Below, piece after piece: positions 8,064 to 15,949 of a stretch of 64,000 nt of DNA. Origin of the DNA: Streptomyces sp. AC558_RSS880 (GTDB lineage Bacteria; Actinomycetota; Actinomycetes; Streptomycetales; Streptomycetaceae); the NCBI RefSeq assembly GCF_019049255.1, contig NZ_JAGMUJ010000150.1:186001-250000 (forward strand). The letters are read 5' to 3'. The notes under the pieces are model-generated. The model saw nothing but the letters and a program-made list of their open reading frames with translations. It did no database searches and was not told the origin of the DNA. Each line of letters opens with the position of its first letter. Within the stretch, counting starts at the first letter, position 1. The position numbers and the translations under genes are program-made.

Positions 8064-8759
8064 ATGAACACGCTCGGCGCCCTCTCGGTCATCTTCGATC
8101 TCGACGGAACGCTCGTGGACAGCGAGCCGAACTACTACGAGGCGGGCCGGCGGACCCTCGCCGAGTACGGGGTCCCGGACTTCTCCTGGGCCGAGCACGA
8201 ACGCTACGTGGGGATCAGCACCCGGGAGACGCTCGCCGACTGGCGGGAACGGTACGGCCTGTCGGCCCCGGTGGAGGAACTGCTCGCGGTCAAGGACCGC
8301 CACTATCTGGAGCTGGCCCGCGCCGCCACGCGGGTGTACCCGCAGATGCGCGCGTTCGTCGGGCTGCTGGCGGCCGAGGGCGTGCCGATGGCCGTGGCCT
8401 CGGGTTCCTCGCCCGTCGCCATCGGGGCGATCCTGGCCGGCACGGGCCTGGACGCGCACCTGCGCACGGTCGTCCCGGCCGACGAGGTCGCGCACGGCAA
8501 GCCGGCCCCCGACATCTTCCTGGAGGCGGCCCGCAGGCTCGGCGCGGACCCGGCCGACTGCGTGGTGGTCGAGGACGCGGCCCCGGGCGCCGTCGCCGCG
8601 CACGCGGCCGGGATGCGCTGCATCGCGGTCCCCTACGTCGCCGCCCAGGCCGACGCCCCCGAGTTCGCCACCGCCGGTCTGCTGCTGCGCGGCGGGCAGG
8701 AGGAGTTCACGGCGCGGGCCGCGTACGCCTGGCTGGCGGACTCCGCCCGGCGGCCCTGA
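8064..8759 (+). CDS. HAD-superfamily hydrolase (beta-phosphoglucomutase/DOG phosphatase-like)
   Basis: The 231-residue protein has all HAD motifs: I (VIFDLDGTLVDSE) near the N-terminus with the nucleophile Asp; II as VASGSS; III with the Lys in HGKPAPDIF; and IV as VVEDAAPGA. The helical cap between motifs I and II is the type seen in beta-phosphoglucomutase and sugar phosphatases. A GTG at 8040 that overlaps the Lrp-gene stop (GTGA) is an alternative start adding eight residues and would give translational coupling. The ATG at 8064 has no clear ribosome site, so the start is uncertain. Confidence 0.85.
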   Translation: MNTLGALSVIFDLDGTLVDSEPNYYEAGRRTLAEYGVPDFSWAEHERYVGISTRETLADWRERYGLSAPVEELLAVKDRHYLELARAATRVYPQMRAFVGLLAAEGVPMAVASGSSPVAIGAILAGTGLDAHLRTVVPADEVAHGKPAPDIFLEAARRLGADPADCVVVEDAAPGAVAAHAAGMRCIAVPYVAAQADAPEFATAGLLLRGGQEEFTARAAYAWLADSARRP

Positions 8760-8856
8760 CCGGCTCCCGCCGTCCGCGCGTCCCGGCGGACGTCCGGAAC
8801 CGATCGCTCCCGAACCGTTGACGCCTTTCCGCCTCCTCCCTATCGTCTGGTCGATT

Positions 8857-8883
8857 GTTCGTACAGCGTTCGCGATATCGAAC
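8857..8883. promoter_or_regulatory. Candidate IclR-type operator before GH127 gene
   Basis: A GTTCG-n6-CGAAC dyad (8868-8883) directly abuts the ribosome site, and a further GTTCG half-site (8857-8861) lies exactly 11 nt upstream on the same DNA face. TTCG/CGAA dyads of this kind resemble operators of IclR-family sugar regulators. Confidence 0.45.
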
Positions 8884-8895
8884 AGAGGAGCATCC

Positions 8896-11715
8896 ATGGC
8901 ACCGCCCCTCTCCAGACGAACCCTCTTCCAGGCCGCCGCCCTGACGGCGACGGCGACCGCGGTCCCCGCGGCGGCCACCGGGCGCGCCGTCGCCGCACCC
9001 GGCGCGCCCGCCGCCGCTCCCGGCGTACCGGCGGCGTGGACCGTACGGCCCTTCGGGCTGGAGGACGTGACGCTCGGCCCTGGCGTCTTCGCCGGCAAAC
9101 GGCGGCTGATGCTCGACCACGCCCGTGGCTACGACGTGCACCGGCTGCTCCAGGTCTTCCGCGCCAACGCCGGCCTGTCCACCCGGGGCGCCGTCGCGCC
9201 CGGCGGCTGGGAGGGGCTGGACGGGGAGGCCAACGGCAATCTGCGCGGCCACTACACCGGCCATTTCCTGACCATGCTGGCGCAGGCGTACCGCGGCACC
9301 GGCGAGCAGGTCTTCGCGGACCGGATCGCCACCGTGGTCGAAGCCCTGACCGAGGTACGGGAGGCGCTGCGGCACGATCCGGCCGTGCTGAGCGTCGAGG
9401 GACGGTTCGGCCGCGCGGCGGAGAACGTGCGCGGCTCGTACCGGTACGTGGACCTTCCGGCGGCCGTTCTCACCGGCGCCCCGGCACTCACCCTGTCCGC
9501 ATGGGTGCGCCCCGCGCACGACGCCGCCTGGGCCAGGATCTTCGACTTCGGCGACGACACCACCCGCTACCTGTACCTGGCCGCCCGCAACGCGAACGGG
9601 GTGCCGCGGTTCGCCGTGACCACCTCGGGGCCGGGCGGCGAGCAGGGCCTCGACGGCACCGCGCCGCTGCCGGTCGGCGAGTGGAGCCACCTGGCCGTGA
9701 CCCTCGCCGACGGCATCGGCACCCTCTACGTCGACGGCACCGCCGTGGCCCGGAACACGGACATCACGCTGACCCCGGCCGCGCTCGGCACCCTCACGGA
9801 CCACTGGCTGGGGCGCTCCCACTTCCCCGCCGACCCGGTCTTCGCGGGCGCGTTCGAGGACGTCAACGTCTACGCGCGGGCGCTGACCGCCGCCGAGGTC
9901 GCCGGACTGGGGAGCCACCGGGCCGCCGACACCCCGGCCGGCCGGGGCGACCTGGCGTCGTACGCCTTCGACGAGACCGCCGGGGCCGGCTTCGCGGACG
10001 CCTCCGGCCGAGGGCTCGACGCCACCCTGCGCCGCACCTGGGGCGCGCCCAGCCATCCGGGCTTCCTCGCCGCGTACCCGGAGACGCAGTTCATCGAGCT
10101 GGAGTCGATGACCCGCAGCGACTACACCCGGGTGTGGGCGCCGTACTACACCGCACACAAGATCCTCAGAGGGCTGCTGGACGCGTATCTCGCCACGGAC
10201 GACGACCGGGCGCTCGACCTGGCGTCCGGCATGTGCGACTGGATGCACGCGCGGCTGTCCGTGCTGCCGGCGGCCACCCTGCAGCGGATGTGGGGGCTGT
10301 TCTCCAGCGGGGAGTTCGGCGGCGTCGTCGAGGCGGTCTGCGACCTGCACGCGATCACCGGACGGGCCGAACACCTCGCCCTCGCCCGGCTGTTCGACCT
10401 GGACCGCCTCATCGACGCCTGCGCCGCCGGCACCGACGTCCTCGACGGGCTGCACGCCAACCAGCACATCCCGATCTTCACCGGCCTGGTGCGGCTGTAC
10501 GACGAGACGGGCGAGCAGCGCTACCTCACGGCCGCGAAGAACTTCTGGGGCATGGTCGTGCCCCACCGCATGTACGCGATCGGCGGCACCAGCAGCGGCG
10601 AGTTCTGGAAGGCCCGCGACGTGATCGCGGGCACGGTCACCGACACCACCGCCGAGTCCTGCTGCGCGTACAACATGCTCAAGCTGAGCCGGACGCTGTT
10701 CTTCCACGAGCAGGATCCGGCGTACATGGACTACTACGAGCGGGCCCTGTTCAACCAGGTGCTCGGCTCCAAGCAGGACCGGCCGGACGCGGAGAAGCCG
10801 CTCGTCACCTACTTCATCGGCCTGACGCCCGGTCACGTACGCGACTACACGCCCAAGCAGGGGACGACCTGCTGCGAGGGCACCGGCATGGAGAGCGCCA
10901 CGAAGTACCAGGACTCGGTGTACTTCGCGAAGGCCGACGGAAGCGCCCTGTACGTCAACCTCTACAGCGCCTCCCGGCTGACCTGGGCCGAGAAGGGCGT
11001 CACGGTCACGCAGACCACCCGCTACCCGGAGGAACAGGGCAGCACGCTCACCATCGGCGGCCGGGCCTCCTTCACCCTGCTGCTGCGGGTGCCGTCCTGG
11101 GCGACCGCGGGCTTCCGGGTGACCGTCAACGGGCGTGCCGTGCCGGGCACTCCGGTCCCCGGCCGCTACTTCGGGGTCGCGCGGAGCTGGCGCGACGGCG
11201 ACACCGTACGGCTCTCCGTGCCCTTCCGGCTGCGGGTGGAGCGGACCCCCGACGACCCCGCGCTGCAGGCCCTGTTCTACGGCCCGGTCAACCTGGTCGC
11301 CCGCCGGCCGGGGCCGGACGCCGTGCACCTGGGGCTGTACCGCAACGCCGGCCTCTCCGGTGACCTGCTGCCCTCCCTCACCCCGGTCCCGGACAGGCCC
11401 CTGCACTACACGCTGGACGGCGTCGAGCTGGCGCCCTTCGCGGAGGGGACCGAGGACCCGACCCACGCCTACGTCCGGCGCCGGGAACCGCGTGTGATCT
11501 TCGGCACGTCGGACTCCGGGGTCGCCAACCCCGCCCGGGACGACGGCACGACCCTGCTCGACGAGATCTGGGCCGGGGCGCCCTTCCGCGGCAAGGGAGC
11601 GCTGGTGACACGGGTGCGGTCCACCGTGGCGTCCTGGGTGTCCGAGGGTCTGCTGAGCCGCGCCGACGGCGACAAGGTGGTGAGTACGGCGCAGCAGGCC
11701 GCCTACGCCCGCTGA
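8896..11715 (+). CDS. Tat-exported GH127-family glycoside hydrolase (beta-L-arabinofuranosidase-like) with LamG insert
   Basis: The 939-residue protein starts at an ATG 5 nt after AGAGGAG. The N-terminus (SRRTLFQAAALTATATA) is a twin-arginine signal. The DUF1680/GH127 catalytic domain is split. A LamG/concanavalin-like domain occupies about residues 175-338 (LTLSAWVRP, GEWSHLAVTLADG, DVNVYARALTAAEV). The catalytic (alpha/alpha)6 barrel follows from about 360 on. The putative Zn/nucleophile cluster is visible as Glu569 (SSGEFW), E587-S-C-C590 and C659-C660 (TTCCEGTG), matching the Glu and Cys set of GH127. Likely releases beta-linked L-arabinose from plant glycoproteins; the lectin-like insert may bind substrate. 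Confidence 0.85.
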   Translation: MAPPLSRRTLFQAAALTATATAVPAAATGRAVAAPGAPAAAPGVPAAWTVRPFGLEDVTLGPGVFAGKRRLMLDHARGYDVHRLLQVFRANAGLSTRGAVAPGGWEGLDGEANGNLRGHYTGHFLTMLAQAYRGTGEQVFADRIATVVEALTEVREALRHDPAVLSVEGRFGRAAENVRGSYRYVDLPAAVLTGAPALTLSAWVRPAHDAAWARIFDFGDDTTRYLYLAARNANGVPRFAVTTSGPGGEQGLDGTAPLPVGEWSHLAVTLADGIGTLYVDGTAVARNTDITLTPAALGTLTDHWLGRSHFPADPVFAGAFEDVNVYARALTAAEVAGLGSHRAADTPAGRGDLASYAFDETAGAGFADASGRGLDATLRRTWGAPSHPGFLAAYPETQFIELESMTRSDYTRVWAPYYTAHKILRGLLDAYLATDDDRALDLASGMCDWMHARLSVLPAATLQRMWGLFSSGEFGGVVEAVCDLHAITGRAEHLALARLFDLDRLIDACAAGTDVLDGLHANQHIPIFTGLVRLYDETGEQRYLTAAKNFWGMVVPHRMYAIGGTSSGEFWKARDVIAGTVTDTTAESCCAYNMLKLSRTLFFHEQDPAYMDYYERALFNQVLGSKQDRPDAEKPLVTYFIGLTPGHVRDYTPKQGTTCCEGTGMESATKYQDSVYFAKADGSALYVNLYSASRLTWAEKGVTVTQTTRYPEEQGSTLTIGGRASFTLLLRVPSWATAGFRVTVNGRAVPGTPVPGRYFGVARSWRDGDTVRLSVPFRLRVERTPDDPALQALFYGPVNLVARRPGPDAVHLGLYRNAGLSGDLLPSLTPVPDRPLHYTLDGVELAPFAEGTEDPTHAYVRRREPRVIFGTSDSGVANPARDDGTTLLDEIWAGAPFRGKGALVTRVRSTVASWVSEGLLSRADGDKVVSTAQQAAYAR

Positions 11716-11807
11716 CACCGGCCGAAAATTCTTTCCCGGACGGTGATTGCCTCGCGCCCGGCGTCCGTACTTCCTGCTGTTGGGCCGTTCACATCCCAGG
11801 AGGCACG

Positions 11808-12557
11808 ATGCGCATCTCGCGCAGCACGGCAGGAACCGCGTTCGTGGGCGGAGCCATGATCCTCACCCTCACCGCGCTCGCCTATCCCACCATGCTGGGC
11901 GTACAGAACACGTCGACCAAGCCGGACCGGGTGGTGGCCAACACGAACTACGGCCCGCTGACCGAGGCGGACCGCGACTTCGTGGTGAAGGTGCGCGCGG
12001 CGGGGCTGTGGGAGCACCCGCTGGGGCTGCTGGCGATGGAGCGGGGCACCACGGCGGAGATGAAGGAGGCGGGCGAACACCTGGTCGTCGGTCACGGCCG
12101 GCTCGACGAGAGCTGCCGCAAGATCTCCCTGGAGCTCGGCATCACGCTGCCGAACCAGGCGTCACCGCAGCAGCAGGGGTTCGTGGAGACCGTGAAGTCC
12201 ACCAGCGGCAAGGAGTTCGACTCCACGGCGGTGAACATCATGCGCGTGACGCACGGGCAGATCTTCCCCGCCATCGCCAACATCCGGGCCAACACCAGGA
12301 ACACCCTGGTGCGGCAGCTGGCCGACCAGGCCAACGACACGGTGCTCGACCACATCACGGTGCTGGAGAAGACGGGACTGGTCAATCACGAGCAGGTCAA
12401 CTTCCAGCAGACCAGCCCGCCGAAGATGCCGCAGGAGCAGGTGACCCCGCCGGCTCCGCAGGCGGGTGCGCCGGTCCTCGCGCTGGAGATCCCCAAGGGG
12501 CTGGAGGACCTCAACACGGCGTCCCCGGCGCCGTCGCCGTCCCCGACGGTCAGGTAG
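11808..12557 (+). CDS. DUF4142 exported protein (ferritin-like helical)
   Basis: The 249-residue protein follows an AGGAGG ribosome site. One N-terminal hydrophobic segment (TAFVGGAMILTLTALAYPTML) acts as a signal or anchor. A DUF4142-like helical domain spans about residues 50-210, with LTEADRDFVVKVRAAGLWE, a conserved His in VGHGRLDESC and LDHITVLEKTG. The C-terminus is Pro/Ala/Ser-rich. DUF4142 proteins are predicted four-helix bundles at the cell envelope; no biochemical role is firmly assigned. The gene is single, and a hairpin lies just after its stop. Confidence 0.7.
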   Translation: MRISRSTAGTAFVGGAMILTLTALAYPTMLGVQNTSTKPDRVVANTNYGPLTEADRDFVVKVRAAGLWEHPLGLLAMERGTTAEMKEAGEHLVVGHGRLDESCRKISLELGITLPNQASPQQQGFVETVKSTSGKEFDSTAVNIMRVTHGQIFPAIANIRANTRNTLVRQLADQANDTVLDHITVLEKTGLVNHEQVNFQQTSPPKMPQEQVTPPAPQAGAPVLALEIPKGLEDLNTASPAPSPSPTVR

Positions 12558-12562
12558 CCGGG

Positions 12563-13336
12563 TCACGACCCGCGGCGGGGCCTGCCCCGCCGCGGGTTCC
12601 TCGTCGCGCCGCCGGTGCCTCCCCGGCGGCCGCGGCCGGCCGATCCGCCGGCCGGCTGCTGCCGCCGGGCGGTGCGTTCGGGCTTCTTCTCCTGCGCGGG
12701 CTTCTTCTCCTGCGCGGGCTGCTGCCTGCGGCCGCGGGTGCTGTTGACGGTCCGGCCGCGGACGATCCCGATGAGGTCCTCGACCCGGTCCGTCGTCGCC
12801 GCCTCGGGCCAGGACAGCGCCACGCTCGACTCGGGGGCCCGCTCGAGCGGCCGGTGGGTGAGGTCCTTGCGGTGGTGCAGCCGGGCGAGCGACAGCGGTA
12901 CGACGAGCACGCCGATCCCGGCCGCGACGAGCTCGATCGCGTCGGCGGTGGTCGCGGGGCGTTCCAGCGCGGGCCGTCCGGGCAGGCCCTCCCAGGTGAG
13001 GACGTCGTCCAGGGGGTGCAGCACGATCTCGTCGGCCAGGTCCTCCGGGGACACCGTGTCGACCGCCGTGACGAGGTGGTCCTTGGGCACCACGACGACC
13101 GTCTGCTCGGTGTAGAGGGGGATCGCGCTGAGGACCGTACGGTCGACGGGCAGCCGGACGAGGCCCGCGTCGGCGTCACCTCCCAGCAGCAGCCCCTGCG
13201 CCGATTCGGCGGGGACCTGCGTGAGGGTCAGCGGGACGTCGGGCAGCCGCTCGTTCCAGATGCGCACCCATTTGTCGGGCATCACCCCGGGTACGTACAC
13301 GAGCCGGAACGAGGGGGACACTTCCGAGCCTGTCAC
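12563..13336 (-). CDS. LysR-type effector-binding domain protein without HTH, basic tail
   Basis: The 257-residue protein begins at once with SFRLVYVPGVMPDKWVRIW and continues through a periplasmic-binding-protein-like LysR effector domain: DAGLVRLPVDRT, VVVVPKDHLVTA and AIELVAAGIGVLVVPLSLA. The N-terminal winged HTH and linker helix of LysR regulators are absent. The final ~55 residues are Arg/Gly/Lys/Gln-rich, including a direct repeat AQEKKP, and could bind nucleic acid. The GTG at 13336 is taken as start; a GTG five codons later is possible. It is divergent from a DUF5997 gene, an arrangement suggesting a pair. Confidence 0.7.
   Translation of the reverse strand: MTGSEVSPSFRLVYVPGVMPDKWVRIWNERLPDVPLTLTQVPAESAQGLLLGGDADAGLVRLPVDRTVLSAIPLYTEQTVVVVPKDHLVTAVDTVSPEDLADEIVLHPLDDVLTWEGLPGRPALERPATTADAIELVAAGIGVLVVPLSLARLHHRKDLTHRPLERAPESSVALSWPEAATTDRVEDLIGIVRGRTVNSTRGRRQQPAQEKKPAQEKKPERTARRQQPAGGSAGRGRRGGTGGATRNPRRGRPRRGS
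12568..12597. terminator. 13-bp GC stem between convergent genes
   Basis: Perfect arms 12568-12580 and 12585-12597 enclose a 4-nt loop. It lies 11 nt past the DUF4142 stop and inside the last codons of the opposing gene. Confidence 0.75.
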
Positions 13337-13382
13337 CTGGCCAGGTTACCGGCCGTGGTCGGCGGCCGCGCACACGCTCGAT

Positions 13383-13388
13383 ACCCTG
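13383..13388 (+). promoter_or_regulatory. -10 box (TACCCT), leaderless DUF5997 gene
   Basis: TACCCT ends 6 nt before the ATG at 13395, the standard spacing for leaderless Streptomyces mRNAs. Confidence 0.5.
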
Positions 13389-13394
13389 GACGCC

Positions 13395-13787
13395 ATGACG
13401 CAGCACCAGAGCACCCAGACGATGAAACCCGCGACCGCGGCGAAGAAGCTGGGTGTGTACCTCGACGCCACCCCCGCCGACTTCCGGGACGGTGTCGTCT
13501 CACGCGCCGAACTGAACGCGCTCCAGGCGGACCCGCCGCAGTGGCTGCGGGACCTGCGGCGCGACGGCCCCCACCCCCGCCCGGTGGTCGCGGCGAAGCT
13601 GGGCGTGTCCATCGCCGGTCTCGCGCGCGGCGGGGTCACCGAGGCCCTCACCACCGAGCAGATCGAGGCGCTGAAGGAGGAGCGTCCCGAGTGGCTGGAG
13701 CGGGAGCGCGCCACCCAGGCCGAGGTCCGCAAGGAGACCGCCCGGATCAAGAAGCGGAACGCGGAGCGCGCGGAAGGCGACGACTGA
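13395..13787 (+). CDS. DUF5997 family protein
   Basis: The 130-residue protein has KPATAAKKLGVYLDATPADFRDGVVSRAELNAL at the N-terminus, and PRPVVAAKLGVSIAGLARGGVTEALTTEQIEAL in the middle. A charged helical C-terminus (EVRKETARIKKRNAER) follows. The two similar K-LGV segments suggest two small helical units. Actinobacterial members are uncharacterised; the repeated helix-turn-helix-like spacing leaves DNA binding as one idea. It is divergent from the HTH-less LysR effector protein, which might supply ligand sensing to a separate DNA-binding partner. Confidence 0.65.
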   Translation: MTQHQSTQTMKPATAAKKLGVYLDATPADFRDGVVSRAELNALQADPPQWLRDLRRDGPHPRPVVAAKLGVSIAGLARGGVTEALTTEQIEALKEERPEWLERERATQAEVRKETARIKKRNAERAEGDD

Positions 13788-13893
13788 CCGAAACGCCAGC
13801 CCGCGCCACCCTTCCGGTGGATAGAAATATCTACCAGCATGTCCGTACCTCACGCGCCCGCAGCGGCGCAGCCGACCGTGCCCGGGGTGGGAC

Positions 13894-14382
13894 ATGCACA
13901 GCGCCATGTGGAAGCAAGCCGTCGAGTGGCTGGCCGCGGCGGCCACGGACCCGCAGGAGTGCAAGCGCGAGTGGGACCACGGCAAGGGCACGGCGCTGCT
14001 CGCGGCGGGCCGGTACTGGGACGTGCTGAGCGTGCCCGACCGCCTCGGGCTGCTCGCCCTGGACATCCTGTGGCGCGACCCCCTGAAGGTGCCCGGACCC
14101 ACGCTGGTGGACGTCACGGCCCGCAGAGTGGGGTTCTTCCTGCCGCCCGACCCGGTCAGCGAGTGGGTCGGCTTCGGGGTGCGGCACGTGGGCCGGGGGT
14201 CCTGGGTCGCCGTACCGCCGCCGTACCGGCCGGCCGGGCGCCTGGAGTGGCTGGTCCCGCCGGACGGCACCGGCACCCTGCACGCCCCCGGCCCGCTCGA
14301 GCGGGCGCTGCGCGGGGCGACCGGCACGCTCGCCGTGCTGGCGCCGGTCAGCGCGGAGCCGGCGGGTCCGGAGGGCTGGTGA
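13894..14382 (+). CDS. Hypothetical protein, prim-pol N-domain-like Streptomyces family
   Basis: 162 residues from an ATG at 13894 with GGGGTGGGA upstream; a second ATG at 13906 is possible. The phrases LAAGRYWDVLSVPDRLGLLALDIL, VGFFLPPDP and WVAVPPPYRP resemble short Streptomyces proteins related to the N-terminal domain of bifunctional primase/polymerases. No acidic catalytic pair was recognised, so enzyme activity is not claimed. The 3' end overlaps the oppositely oriented gene at 14348-14659 by 35 nt. It lies 440 nt before the MerR/clamp fusion. Confidence 0.5.
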   Translation: MHSAMWKQAVEWLAAAATDPQECKREWDHGKGTALLAAGRYWDVLSVPDRLGLLALDILWRDPLKVPGPTLVDVTARRVGFFLPPDPVSEWVGFGVRHVGRGSWVAVPPPYRPAGRLEWLVPPDGTGTLHAPGPLERALRGATGTLAVLAPVSAEPAGPEGW

Positions 14383-14659
14383 GTTCCTCCCGGGTGTCCT
14401 CGGCGGGCGGCCGCAGCAGGGGGACGGGGACGGGAAAGGGCACGGGCAGCAGCGTCGCGCGCTCGCTGACCGTGGCGGCGGCGAAGGAGGCCCACAGGCC
14501 GTCGCGGTGCCCCGGGACCGTGTGCCCCCTGGCCCGCCACTCCGCGACGAGGGCCGTGTAGATCGGCGTGTGACCGCCGTACCCGCTGGTGAGTTCGGCG
14601 TACAACCGGCCCGCGGCGTCGTGCCCGAGAAGGCGCCGCGCCGTCTCAGTGCTGTCCAT
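14348..14659 (-). CDS. Hypothetical protein
   Basis: 103 residues beginning MDSTETARRLLGHDAAGRLY and including SGYGGHTPIYTALVAEWRARGHTVPG. The C-terminus is Pro-rich. Coding is supported by G/C-rich third positions through the first 70 codons and by a normal N-terminus. It overlaps the upstream plus-strand gene tail-to-tail by 35 nt and is divergent from the MerR/clamp gene. I do not recognise the family. Confidence 0.5.
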   Translation of the reverse strand: MDSTETARRLLGHDAAGRLYAELTSGYGGHTPIYTALVAEWRARGHTVPGHRDGLWASFAAATVSERATLLPVPFPVPVPLLRPPAEDTREELTSPPDPPAPR

Positions 14660-14783
14660 GCCGGTCCAACGCGCCCCCGTGCGCCGGTGGTACGCCGGTG
14701 GCCACAGGTCCGCCGGGCCGGGTGAAGCCGTCACCCGTACGGCCCTCGCCGGACAGCCGTCGCCGGGCAGGGGCGGGCCGGGG

Positions 14784-14814
14784 TTGACCCTCGACCTTGT
14801 CGAGGGATCAGGGT
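14784..14814 (+). promoter_or_regulatory. MerR-type autoregulatory promoter
   Basis: TTGACC (14784-14789) and CAGGGT (14809-14814) are spaced 19 nt, the over-long spacing that MerR proteins correct by DNA distortion. The spacer holds a perfect dyad CCCTCGAC-CTT-GTCGAGGG (14788-14806). Predicted transcription start is at or next to the GTG at 14822. Confidence 0.75.
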
Positions 14815-14821
14815 CGCGGGT

Positions 14822-15919
14822 GTGGAGAGCGAGATGCGCAGCATTGGTGAGATGGCCCGGGAGAGCGGGCTGGGCGTGAGCGCCCTGCGGTTCTACGACC
14901 GTGCCGGTGTCCTGGTCCCCGACCGGGTGGACCCGGTCAGCGGCTACCGCTGGTACGCCCCCGGGCAGCTGGACGAGGCCCGGCTGCTGGCCCGGCTGCG
15001 CCGGGCCGGCATGCCGCTGGCGGACATCCGGCTGGTGCTGGCGGGCTGGACGGGCGCCGACGCCGATCTCGTACGACAGCTGCTCCAGGCGCACCTGCGC
15101 CGGCTGGAGCAAGGGCTGTCCGATGCCCGCGCCGAGTTCTCCGCGCTCCGAGTCCTGCTCGACCACAGGGAGAACCCCATGACCTCGCTCCGCACCGACA
15201 CCGCCGTACGGCTGTCCCTCTCCGGCCCCGGGCTGGCCGCCGCGCTGGACGCGGTCCGGTTCGCGGCCGGCACCGACCCGGAGCTGCCGGTGCTCGGCGG
15301 GATCCTCTTCGACGTCGAGGGCGACGCACTGCGCCTGGTGGCCACCGACCGGTACCGGATGGCCGTGGCGCGCGCCGCCGCCGACGGACACGACGGGTCC
15401 CGCGTCCAGGTCACCGTGCCCCTTCCGCTCGCCGACGCGATGCGGGCGCTGCTGGACGGCGAGGAACGGGTCCGGCTCACCGTGGACGGTGACCGCGTGA
15501 CCCTGGAGACCGGGGACCGGCAGACGGCCGGCCAGTGCCTCGGCCACGACTTCCCGGACTACCGGCGTCTCGTCCGCCTCCCGGCGGGGCGGCGCGCCGT
15601 GGTGGACGTGCCGGCCTTCCGGGAGGCGGTGCGCACCGGTCCCGTCCGCGCGGGCGAGGCGCGCGAGGAGGGCGGGGCGTCCTGCGACCTCAGCGTGCTG
15701 GAGGTGGCGGAGGACGGCTCGGTCACCCTGGCCGGGGACGGCGCCGACGGCCGGGACCTCGTCGCCGTGAACCGCGCGTTCCTGCTGGACGCGCTCGCCG
15801 CGGGAGCCGGCGACCGGCTGATCCTCGAGTTCGGCGCCCCCACGGCGCCCCTCGCGATCCGCCGGCCGGACGACGCGCACACGTTCTCGCTCCTGATGCC
15901 GGTACGGCTGGAGAACTGA
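14822..15919 (+). CDS. MerR HTH fused to two-domain DnaN-like sliding clamp
   Basis: 365 residues from a GTG at 14822, which would be the first transcribed base or very close to it; an ATG at 14834 is the alternative. Residues 5-75 are a MerR winged HTH (RSIGEMARESGLGVSALRFYDRAGVL, then YRWYAPGQLDEARLL), and about 75-115 a dimerisation helix. Residues about 125-365 match the DNA polymerase III beta clamp: LFDVEGDALRLVATDRYRMAV, DFPDYRRLVRLP, NRAFLLDAL and the terminal LMPVRL, equivalent to the MPMRL end of bacterial clamps. Only two clamp domains, corresponding to II and III, are present; domain I appears replaced by the HTH. Function unknown: ligand or protein sensing by a clamp fold, or a replication-linked regulator. 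Confidence 0.8.
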   Translation: MESEMRSIGEMARESGLGVSALRFYDRAGVLVPDRVDPVSGYRWYAPGQLDEARLLARLRRAGMPLADIRLVLAGWTGADADLVRQLLQAHLRRLEQGLSDARAEFSALRVLLDHRENPMTSLRTDTAVRLSLSGPGLAAALDAVRFAAGTDPELPVLGGILFDVEGDALRLVATDRYRMAVARAAADGHDGSRVQVTVPLPLADAMRALLDGEERVRLTVDGDRVTLETGDRQTAGQCLGHDFPDYRRLVRLPAGRRAVVDVPAFREAVRTGPVRAGEAREEGGASCDLSVLEVAEDGSVTLAGDGADGRDLVAVNRAFLLDALAAGAGDRLILEFGAPTAPLAIRRPDDAHTFSLLMPVRLEN

Positions 15920-15949
15920 CCTCTTCCGCCGGCGGGGGCGCCGGCCGGT

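Noticed and set aside
8707..11718. A 1003-codon antisense frame over the GH127 gene
   Set aside because: The plus-strand protein has a signal, domains and metal-site residues; the antisense frame has none and is a GC shadow.
12681..12719. Direct repeat in the LysR-like gene considered as a mobile or regulatory repeat
   Set aside because: It is an in-frame duplication encoding AQEKKP twice in a low-complexity tail and is explained by the coding sequence.
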